Assembly (NCBI GenBank): GCA_026225435.1
Contig: JAMFST010000325.1
Location: 1 to 7,810, forward strand
Reading direction: 5' to 3'
DNA: 7,810 nucleotides
Source: Labilithrix luteola
Lineage (GTDB): Bacteria; Myxococcota_A; Polyangia; Polyangiales; Polyangiaceae
Shown here: piece after piece, positions 1 to 6,769 of the stretch
How the letters are laid out: every line of letters starts with the position of its first letter
Numbering within the stretch: the first letter of the stretch is position 1
The notes under the pieces: model-generated
What the model saw: the letters and a program-made list of their open reading frames with translations, nothing else
What the model was told of the DNA's origin: nothing
Databases searched by the model: none
Translations under genes and position numbers: made by a program

Positions 1-651
1 CGTGAGGCCGGCTCGCTCGGCGCCCGCTTCGCCCGCGAGTGGGATGCGACGGGGGGAGAGACCGGAGGCGACCTGCGCGAGACCCTGGCCCGTTTCTGCG
101 ACGCCATCCGCGAGGCGGGCGGTCTCCCTGCGCCCGGCACCGCGCGCCCCGGTGATCGCCGCGGCGCCTCGCACCTGGTCCCCGATCCCCGCGCCGGCAG
201 CGGCACCAAGCGCTTGCACCTCTACCTCCGGTGGATGATCCGCCCCGCCGACGGCATCGACCTCGGCCTCTGGCCCCTCGATCCGTCCGTCCTCGTGTGC
301 CCGGTCGACACCCACATCCATAAGCTCTCCCGTAACCTCGGCTTCACCCGCCGGGCTGACGTCTCCTTCCGCACCGCCCAGGAGATCACCGCCGCGCTCG
401 CCCGCTTCGACCCGGCCGACCCGGTGAAGTACGATTTTTCTCTCTGCCACCTCGGCATGCTCCAGCGCTGCCCGTCGCGTCGCGATCCAGCCCGCTGCGA
501 GGGGTGCGGGGTCCAACCGGTCTGCCGTTTCTGGGCCCGCCGTCCGCCCTCGGACGCGGAAAAGGGGTTGGGGCGAAAAGGATCAGGTGGCTCTCTCGCC
601 CTCGGTGGGATAATCGTCGACGACCCCCAAGATGGCCGACAAGAGGCGTGA
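1..651 (+). CDS. DUF2400 / TIGR02757 family protein, 5' end cut off by the window
   Basis: The reading frame is open from the first base, so only the C-terminal 216 residues are present. The family is recognised from the run HLVPDPRAGSGTKRL (58-72) followed by LRWMIR, then VDTHIHKL (102-109), and DPVKYDFSLCHLGM (140-153). The family has no established function. Seen here, and suggestive of a DNA-repair-type HhH-GPD fold, are Lys70 in a GSGTKR segment, Asp103 in VDTH (endonuclease III has its catalytic Asp in a VDTHI.R motif) and the cysteines C157, C166, C169, C175 spaced C-x8-C-x2-C-x5-C, close to the C-x6-C-x2-C-x5-C [4Fe-4S] ligand pattern of endonuclease III. About 40 residues after the last Cys form a low-complexity Gly/Arg tail that runs 20 bases into the next gene. 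Family membership is confident; enzymatic activity is inference. Confidence 0.85.
   Translation, partial: REAGSLGARFAREWDATGGETGGDLRETLARFCDAIREAGGLPAPGTARPGDRRGASHLVPDPRAGSGTKRLHLYLRWMIRPADGIDLGLWPLDPSVLVCPVDTHIHKLSRNLGFTRRADVSFRTAQEITAALARFDPADPVKYDFSLCHLGMLQRCPSRRDPARCEGCGVQPVCRFWARRPPSDAEKGLGRKGSGGSLALGGIIVDDPQDGRQEA
606..614 (+). promoter_or_regulatory. Possible extended -10 promoter element
   Basis: TGGGATAAT fits an extended -10 (TGn followed by GATAAT, five of six bases of TATAAT) and stands out in GC-rich surroundings. It lies 17 bases before the ATG at 632, so a start of transcription near 621 would leave a leader of about 11 bases. There is no convincing -35 at the usual distance. 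It lies inside the upstream coding frame, so it could be chance. Confidence 0.3.
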
Positions 652-1753
652 ATTTTCCCTGGATTCGCTCCGCACGGACGGCTGGTTCGAGCGCATCGGC
701 GAGGGGATCGGTAGCTTCCAGGCGCTCTGCGAGATCGTAGGCGAGCGCTTCTTCGCGTTCTCCATCATCGTCGGCGCCCGCATCACTGCGCTCACGGTCG
801 ACCGGCGGAGCCCGGACCAGACCCTCGTCGACTTCGTGGTCGGCGGCGACGGCGAGGCCGACCTCGAGCCCCAGCGCCTCACCCTGGCCGACTTCCGTCG
901 GCGCCTCGTGGGCGCCCTCCTCGTCGAGGAGGACAAGGACGAGCCCATCCCGACCCGCGAGACCGAGGTCGAGGCCATCCAGCTCTTCATCGGTGTCCGC
1001 TACCTCCTGCTCGCCCCTCTCTACGGCTACTCGCTGCAGACCCTGGTGGTCGATCCCAAGGGGGGCGCCCAGACCGCCGAGCTCGTCCTCCAGCACGACG
1101 GCGATCAAGAGCGCTACGACCTCGACGCCTTCCGCCTCCGGATGCGTGCCCACATCCGCGAGGAGCTCGAGCGCGTCGCCAGCGGCTCCCGCGGCGCCAT
1201 CGACCTCTCCAAGGTCGCCGAGGCCGAGACCGCCAGCACCGACAAGGAATGGGCAAAGGTCGTCTCCCTCCTCGGCAGCTGGCCGGCCCCCCTCGCCATC
1301 TTCCTCCGCACGCCAGAAGGGCAGATGCTGGCCCCCGAGGCCCGTGCCCTCATCGCCAAGGGCCTCGGCCTCCTCGGCTCCGCCTGCGTCCACCTCGGCG
1401 ACGTCGACCAGGCCGAAGAGGTCTTCCGCATCGGCATTCAATATGCGAGCGAAGGCCTCGCAGCTGCGGAGCTTTTCCGCCGCCTAGGCGATGCCCTCCT
1501 CCAGTCGGGCCGCTCCGGCGAGGCCATCGGCGCTCTGCGGCGCGCCATCGCCTTTGGTGGCCCGGCCACTGACATCATGCCCCTTCTCGCCAAGGCGTTC
1601 GCCGAGCGCGGCCGCTTCGTGGCTGCATATGGGTGCCTGCGGGAGGCTTTGACGGCAGGCGTGCCGGAGCTTTCTTTGGCTGCGGACCTGCAGAGGGTCG
1701 AGGCTGCGCTCGGGCCGGCTTTGACTGCTTGGAAGGCGCGAGCTCTCGCTTAA
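632..1753 (+). CDS. TPR-repeat protein of unknown function
   Basis: This is a 373-residue soluble protein with no signal peptide or clear membrane segment. Residues 234-272, 274-309 and 312-343 form three helix-turn-helix units with the TPR spacing of small and aromatic residues, for example LGLLGSACVHLGDVDQAEEVF, then LGDALLQSGRSGEAIGALRRAI, then LAKAFAERGRFVAAYGCLREAL. TPRs usually bind partner proteins. Residues 1-215 form a separate alpha/beta region (helical 10-40, strands near 42-71, helices near 85-100 and 112-127, a strand near 134-153, a helix 163-184) that I do not recognise; no catalytic motif is visible. The ATG is the first start in the frame, overlaps the preceding gene by 20 bases and has no good Shine-Dalgarno sequence, so expression may depend on coupling or on the -10-like element at 606. 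The gene is convincing; the role is unknown. Confidence 0.8.
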   Translation: MADKRREFSLDSLRTDGWFERIGEGIGSFQALCEIVGERFFAFSIIVGARITALTVDRRSPDQTLVDFVVGGDGEADLEPQRLTLADFRRRLVGALLVEEDKDEPIPTRETEVEAIQLFIGVRYLLLAPLYGYSLQTLVVDPKGGAQTAELVLQHDGDQERYDLDAFRLRMRAHIREELERVASGSRGAIDLSKVAEAETASTDKEWAKVVSLLGSWPAPLAIFLRTPEGQMLAPEARALIAKGLGLLGSACVHLGDVDQAEEVFRIGIQYASEGLAAAELFRRLGDALLQSGRSGEAIGALRRAIAFGGPATDIMPLLAKAFAERGRFVAAYGCLREALTAGVPELSLAADLQRVEAALGPALTAWKARALA

Positions 1754-1814
1754 CTGACGACGGCCTCGGCTCGGCTGGCGGTGCTGGCTTTTCCAGCGGA
1801 CGCTCCGGGGGGCA

Positions 1815-1894
1815 GCACTCTGCGCGCGGGCTCCGGTGACGCGCCACGGAGGGCCGCACGGATAGGCGGGCGCGTCGCCTGCGCCCGTGCTCGA
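1815..1894 (+). repeat. Left arm of the inverted repeat
   Basis: This 80-base arm is the partner of 2069-2148. Its most conserved parts are 1815-1845 and 1876-1894. It begins 61 bases after the stop codon of the TPR gene. Confidence 0.85.
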
Positions 1895-2068
1895 GTACCG
1901 CCCCCCGCCGCTAGTCCGCGAAAAGCTGAGCACCGCAGCCGAATTCCTCGGTGGAGGAGGTGCTGAACCTTGGCTCGGCAGGGTCGTCGCGCCAAGCAGC
2001 GGAGCATCCGTCCACGCGAAGGGGACAGGTGTGGCGGCGAAGGTCGGGAAGAGCGGGGCGGGAGGCGG

Positions 2069-2148
2069 TCGAGCACGGGCGCAGGCGGAGCGTCGGCGCA
2101 GCTGTGCGACCCCGTGCGGCGCGTCGCCGGAGCCCGCGCGCAGACTGC
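2069..2148 (-). repeat. Right arm of the inverted repeat
   Basis: This is the reverse-complement partner of 1815-1894. It ends 95 bases before the nuoA start codon and 55 bases before the candidate nuoA -35 element. Confidence 0.85.
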
Positions 2149-2203
2149 CTCACGAGAGCGTTATTTCTGGCCGGCGGCGTTCTCCAACCTTCACCGAGCC
2201 TCG

Positions 2204-2232
2204 TTGACTCTGTGCACCGTGAATACTAGATG
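2204..2232 (+). promoter_or_regulatory. Candidate promoter of the nuo operon
   Basis: TTGACT at 2204-2209 matches five of six bases of a sigma-70 -35 box. At a 17-base spacing lies TAGATG (2227-2232), a weak -10 with three of six matches; the neighbouring AATACT is a better hexamer but only 12 bases away. If used, transcription would begin near 2239, just before the nuoA ATG at 2244, giving an almost leaderless message and leaving the inverted repeat outside the nuo transcript. Confidence 0.35.
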
Positions 2233-2243
2233 GGCCCTCGCCC

Positions 2244-2603
2244 ATGCTTGTGACCTATGCCCCGATGTTCCTGATGTTGTTCGTCGCCGCGGCGGTCTCT
2301 GGTCTGTTCTTCCTCGGAGCGAGCACGCTCGGGACGAAGAACCCGACGCCGGAGAAGATGACGCCGTACGAGTGCGGGTCGGAGAGCTCGGGAGGGAATC
2401 ACCTGAAGCTGTCGGTGAAGTTCTACCTGACGGCCATTCTCTTCGTCGTCTTCGACATCGAAGCGGTGTTCATTTATCCGTGGGCCATCCGCTTCCGCCA
2501 GCTCGGCTGGCTGGGCCTCGAGGAGATGTTCGGCTTCCTCGCCGTGGTGGTCGTGGCGCTCATCTACGTGTGGCGCAAGGGCGCGCTGGAGTGGGAATCG
2601 TGA
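2244..2603 (+). CDS. nuoA: NADH-quinone oxidoreductase subunit A
   Basis: NuoA is a small membrane subunit of respiratory complex I, next to NuoH at the junction of the quinone-reducing arm and the membrane arm. The protein has 119 residues, the normal length. It has three membrane segments (about 5-27, 59-80 and 93-110), the family motif PYECG (41-45) in the loop after the first segment, the block FYLTAILFVVFDIEAVFIYPW (60-80) with acidic residues inside the membrane segment, and the typical C-terminal KGALEW. The ATG at 2244 is the first start after an in-frame stop at 2220; a GTG at 2250 is the alternative. Neither has a recognisable Shine-Dalgarno sequence, which fits the near-leaderless start suggested by the promoter position. 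It is the first gene of the operon; nuoB follows after 28 bases. Confidence 0.95.
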   Translation: MLVTYAPMFLMLFVAAAVSGLFFLGASTLGTKNPTPEKMTPYECGSESSGGNHLKLSVKFYLTAILFVVFDIEAVFIYPWAIRFRQLGWLGLEEMFGFLAVVVVALIYVWRKGALEWES

Positions 2604-2631
2604 GCGGTCTCGCAAAAGGAATTCGCTGAAC

Positions 2632-3267
2632 ATGTCCAATCAACCGACGCGCACCATCGCCCTCGAGGCGAACGAGCAGGGCTTCGCCACGACGCGCCTC
2701 GACGCGCTCCTCGGCTGGGCGCGCAAGTACTCGCTCTTCCAGTACCCCTTCGTCACCGCCTGCTGCGGGATGGAGTTCATGAGCGTGGCCAGCCCGCGCT
2801 TCGACCTCGCCCGCTTCGGCGCCGAGGCTCCGCGCTTCTCGCCGCGCCAGGCCGACCTCCTGTGGGTCGTCGGCACCATCAGCCAGCGCCAGGCGCCGGT
2901 CCTGCGCCGTATCTACGAGCAGATGATGGACCCCAAGTGGGTCATGGCCTTCGGGACCTGCGCGAGCTGCGGCGGCTTCTACGACAACTACACGACCGTC
3001 CCGGGGATCGATAAGATCATCCCCTGCGACATCTACATCCCCGGCTGCCCGCCGCGCCCCGAAGCGGCGCTCGACGGCCTCCTGCTGCTGCAGGACAAGA
3101 TCGCCCGCGGTGACCGCACCCCCGGCATCGTGAAGCCGCGCGAGGATCCGATGACCCACCTGCGCCAGCACCCGCGCGGTCTGCCGCTGCTCGGCGGAAT
3201 CCCGAACAGCATCCCGCCGAGCGGTGGTCCCAGCGCCGGCAGCAAGAGCGACAAGGAGCACACGTGA
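2632..3267 (+). CDS. nuoB: NADH-quinone oxidoreductase subunit B (cluster N2 subunit)
   Basis: NuoB (PSST/Nqo6) holds the [4Fe-4S] cluster N2, which passes electrons to quinone at the interface with NuoD. All four N2 ligands are visible: adjacent Cys44 and Cys45 in TACCGMEFM, Cys110 in FGTCASCGG, and Cys139 in IPGCPPRPE. Spacing agrees with bacterial and mitochondrial homologues. Cys113 is an extra, non-ligand cysteine. The 211-residue protein is somewhat long because of a Gly/Pro/Ser-rich hydrophilic tail from about residue 183, which is probably disordered. The ATG follows an AAAGGA site at 2615-2620. The stop overlaps the GTG start of nuoC by four bases, which indicates translational coupling. 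Confidence 0.97.
   Translation: MSNQPTRTIALEANEQGFATTRLDALLGWARKYSLFQYPFVTACCGMEFMSVASPRFDLARFGAEAPRFSPRQADLLWVVGTISQRQAPVLRRIYEQMMDPKWVMAFGTCASCGGFYDNYTTVPGIDKIIPCDIYIPGCPPRPEAALDGLLLLQDKIARGDRTPGIVKPREDPMTHLRQHPRGLPLLGGIPNSIPPSGGPSAGSKSDKEHT
3253..3258 (+). promoter_or_regulatory. Ribosome binding site that fixes the GTG start of nuoC
   Basis: AAGGAG lies five bases before the GTG at 3264, inside the end of nuoB. It supports GTG rather than a downstream ATG as the nuoC start. Confidence 0.65.
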
Positions 3268-3863
3268 CGGTCCGCGTTCTCGACAAGCTGAAGGAGCGCT
3301 TCGGCAGCGCCATCCTCGAGACCCACTCCAACTTCGGCGACGACACGGCGCTGGTTGCGCCTGCGAGCTGGAAGGAGATCTGCACGTTCCTCCGCAAGGA
3401 TCCGCAGATGGACTTCGACCTCATCATCGACCTCTGCGGTGTCGACTACCCGCACCGCGCCGAGACCAACGAGCGCATCGAGATCGTCCTGCACCTGTGC
3501 TCGCTCCCCAAGCGCGCGCGCTTGCGCCTCAAGACCCGCGTGGGCGACGAGGAGCTGAACGGCGCCGAGGTCGATTCGGTCACCCACATCTGGCCGGGCG
3601 CCAACTGGTTCGAGCGCGAGACGTTCGACATGATGGGCGTGAAGTTCCGCGGCCACCCGGATCTGCGCCGCATCCTCATGTACCCCGAGTTCGAGGGGCA
3701 CCCGCTGCTCAAGGATTACCCCGCGGCGCGCACCCAGCCGCTGGTGCAGTACCGCAACGAGGAAGAAGCGGGTCTGCCGCTCGAGAAGATCGCGCCGTTC
3801 CGCGAGGACGAGGGCATGTCCTTCGGCCGAAACGTGTGGAACAGCGCCGACGAGAACAACTGA
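3264..3863 (+). CDS. nuoC: NADH-quinone oxidoreductase subunit C (30 kDa subunit)
   Basis: NuoC is a cofactor-free subunit of the peripheral arm that packs against NuoD. The 199-residue protein shows the 30-kDa-subunit signature at 117-152: ERETFDMMGVKFRGHPDLRR, then ILMYPEFEGHPLLKDYP. The N-terminal 100 residues contain the usual DLCGVDYPH segment (56-64). It starts with GTG, sharing GTGA with the nuoB stop codon. The C-terminal tail after the signature is about 45 residues and charged. It is a free-standing gene, not fused to nuoD as in E. coli. nuoD begins 18 bases later. Confidence 0.96.
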   Translation: MTVRVLDKLKERFGSAILETHSNFGDDTALVAPASWKEICTFLRKDPQMDFDLIIDLCGVDYPHRAETNERIEIVLHLCSLPKRARLRLKTRVGDEELNGAEVDSVTHIWPGANWFERETFDMMGVKFRGHPDLRRILMYPEFEGHPLLKDYPAARTQPLVQYRNEEEAGLPLEKIAPFREDEGMSFGRNVWNSADENN

Positions 3864-3881
3864 GGCTCACGAGATCCGACC

Positions 3882-5096
<1,215 letters not shown>

Positions 5097-5140
5097 TCGC
5101 TTCGCTCGCTCTCTAAGCCTTCGCTTTCCGGAACTCCGCC

Positions 5141-6769
5141 ATGCCGACGTTCAAGCTCGACGACAAGACGATCCCCTTCGAGCCGGGGGATACGATCATC
5201 CAGGCCGCGCACAAGCAGGGGATCGAGATCCCGCACTACTGCTGGCACCCGGGTCTGTCGATCGCGGCCAACTGCCGCATGTGCCTGGTGGAGATCCTCC
5301 CGGCCAAGGATCAGCGCCCGCTGACCCTCGACATCCTCGAGTGGGATCCGGTCGCCAAGGATTACCGCGCGGTGAAGAAGCCGAAGCTCCAGCCGGCCTG
5401 CCAGTTCGCCGCCACGGAGAACATGGAGGTCCTCTCGGACCTGTCCGACCACGTGAAGAAGGCGCGCGCCGCGGTGCAGGAGTTCCTCCTCCTGAACCAT
5501 CCGGTCGACTGCCCGATCTGCGACCAGGCCGGCGAGTGCAAGCTGCAGGACTACTGGCTCGAGCACCAGAAGACGCAGAAGCGCATGCTCGACGAGCCAG
5601 TGCACAAGCCGAAGGCAGTCAGCTTCGGACCGACCATCGTGTACGACGCCGAGCGTTGCGTCATGTGCACCCGCTGCATCCGCTTCTTCGACGAGGTCGC
5701 GCACGATCCGGTCCTCGACATGCGCGAGCGCGGGAACCTGAACGAGATCTTCGTCGCCCCTGGGCGGCAGCTCGACAACAAGTACACGTACATGGCGGAC
5801 TGGGTCTGCCCGGTCGGCGCGCTCACCACGAAGGACTTCCGCTTCAAGGCGCGCGTCTGGTTCCTCCGCTCGGTGAAGAGCGTCTGCCAGGGCTGCGCGA
5901 CGGGCTGCAACACGTACCTCGACTACGACTCGCGCTTCAACCGCACCTACCGGTACCGGCCGCGCGAGAACGAGGCGGTCAACAAGTACTGGATGTGCGA
6001 CGACGGGATGGTCTCGTACAAGGCCGCCCACGAGGACCGCGTCCTCGAGCCGCGCGTCGAGGGGAAGACCTCGAGCCTCGGCGTCGCCCTCGAAGCGGCG
6101 AAGAAGAAGCTCGACGGCGTGCCGCGTGACTCCATCGCCATCGTCTACTCGGCGCAGCACTCGCTCGAGGACAACTGGGCGCTGCGCGAGCTGGGCAAGA
6201 CGCTCATCGAGACCGACCGGGCCTTCTGGTCGGGCGCTCCCGATGGCTACGAGGACAAGATCCTCATCCACAAGGACAAGAACCCGAACACGGCCGGCGT
6301 GAAGCAACTGGTCGAGTCGGCCAAGCCGTTCTCGGCGCTGGTCGAGGGGCTCGCGTCCGGCGCCATCAAGCACGTCATCGCCCTCGGCGGCGCGACTCCT
6401 TCGACGAAGGAAGAGGCCGACGCGGCGGCGACTGCGCTCGGCAAGGCCGAGACGATCAACACCAACCCCACCCACCACGGCGCGCTCACCCAGGCGGCGG
6501 CCATCGTGCTGCCGGCGTCCTCGTGGGCCGAGGCCAGCGGCACCTACGTGAACTTCAAGGGCATCCGCCAGCAGTCGGACAAGGCGATCGAGTCGCAGGG
6601 CTCGAGCAAGCCCGCCTGGCAGCAGATCGGCCTGCTCGCCCGCGCTCTTGGTTACGAAGCTTCGTGGACGAAGCTGCGCGACATCCGCACCAGACTCAGT
6701 GGGCTGGGCGAGGGCAACGCGCCCGTCCACACCACCATCACCGACCCGCACAGCACCGAGGCCCCGTGA
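5141..6769 (+). CDS. nuoG: NADH-quinone oxidoreductase subunit G, short form with N7 cluster motif
   Basis: NuoG carries the iron-sulfur chain that takes electrons from the NADH-oxidising module toward NuoI and NuoB. Domains in order: a 2Fe-2S ferredoxin domain with N1b ligands C34, C45, C48, C87; the N5 site with H120, C124, C127, C133 (LNHPVDCPICDQAGEC); the N4 site with C173, C176, C179 and C223; then C249, C252, C256 and C286 (C-x2-C-x3-C-x29-C), the pattern of the extra cluster N7 found only in some bacteria. Residues from about 310 match only pieces of the molybdopterin-oxidoreductase-like domain, notably AAAIVLPASSWAEASGTYVN (452-471). At 542 residues it is much shorter than E. coli NuoG (about 900) or Thermus Nqo3 (about 780). 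nuoE and nuoF are not next to it. The ATG has only a weak Shine-Dalgarno sequence; the stop overlaps nuoH by four bases. Confidence 0.94.
   Translation: MPTFKLDDKTIPFEPGDTIIQAAHKQGIEIPHYCWHPGLSIAANCRMCLVEILPAKDQRPLTLDILEWDPVAKDYRAVKKPKLQPACQFAATENMEVLSDLSDHVKKARAAVQEFLLLNHPVDCPICDQAGECKLQDYWLEHQKTQKRMLDEPVHKPKAVSFGPTIVYDAERCVMCTRCIRFFDEVAHDPVLDMRERGNLNEIFVAPGRQLDNKYTYMADWVCPVGALTTKDFRFKARVWFLRSVKSVCQGCATGCNTYLDYDSRFNRTYRYRPRENEAVNKYWMCDDGMVSYKAAHEDRVLEPRVEGKTSSLGVALEAAKKKLDGVPRDSIAIVYSAQHSLEDNWALRELGKTLIETDRAFWSGAPDGYEDKILIHKDKNPNTAGVKQLVESAKPFSALVEGLASGAIKHVIALGGATPSTKEEADAAATALGKAETINTNPTHHGALTQAAAIVLPASSWAEASGTYVNFKGIRQQSDKAIESQGSSKPAWQQIGLLARALGYEASWTKLRDIRTRLSGLGEGNAPVHTTITDPHSTEAP

Larger units (their letters stand above)
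1815..2148. repeat. Large imperfect inverted repeat (MITE-like palindrome)
   Basis: Two 80-base arms are reverse complements at 65 of 80 positions with no gap, all centred on 1981.5. The outer block 1815-1845 pairs with 2118-2148 at 29 of 31 positions, including a perfect 17-base run (1820-1836 with 2127-2143). The inner block 1876-1894 pairs with 2069-2087 at 19 of 19. Between them the match falls to 17 of 30. The 174-base interior shows traces of the same symmetry with small gaps and has a hairpin at the apex (CTTGGC 1969-1974 with GCCAAG 1991-1996). Outside, ACGCTC 1800-1805 mirrors GAGCGT 2156-2161 and CCAG 1793-1796 mirrors CTGG 2167-2170. I see no clear target-site duplication and no transposase. 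A decayed non-autonomous element, an inverted duplication or a structured RNA are all possible. Confidence 0.85.
1754..2243. other. 490-base intergenic region without a credible gene
   Basis: Open frames occur on both strands here, but they overlap each other, are rich in Arg/Ala/Pro/Gly, match no family I know and mostly read through the inverted repeat. The stretch holds the large imperfect inverted repeat (1815-2148, with weaker outer symmetry to about 1793 and 2170), a short AT-richer patch at 2159-2168, and a possible nuoA promoter at 2204-2232. I see no tRNA, riboswitch or intrinsic terminator with a T-run. Confidence 0.7.

Noticed and set aside
386..1441. Long open frame on the - strand, 351 codons, opposite the TPR gene
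   Set aside because: It is an antisense shadow of strongly G/C-biased codons, with a low-complexity Leu/Gly/Ala/Asp/Glu composition and no family resemblance.
1783..1797. Hairpin GCTGG-CTTTT-CCAGC after the TPR gene as an intrinsic terminator
   Set aside because: The stem is only five pairs and no T-run follows it; the T bases are in the loop.
1929..1964. Hairpin AGCACC...GGTGCT with an inner CCTC/GAGG stem as a riboswitch or small RNA
   Set aside because: The stems are short with an asymmetric interior, it matches no RNA family I know, and it lies inside the inverted repeat interior where such pairings are expected.
1805..2155. Insertion sequence with transposase inside the inverted repeat
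   Set aside because: The 174-base interior is too small for a transposase and has no recognisable fragment of one; no target-site duplication was seen.
1970..2629. Open frame on the + strand of 219 codons running through the inverted repeat into nuoA
   Set aside because: It overlaps all of nuoA in another frame, is Arg-rich, and has no motif or ribosome binding site.
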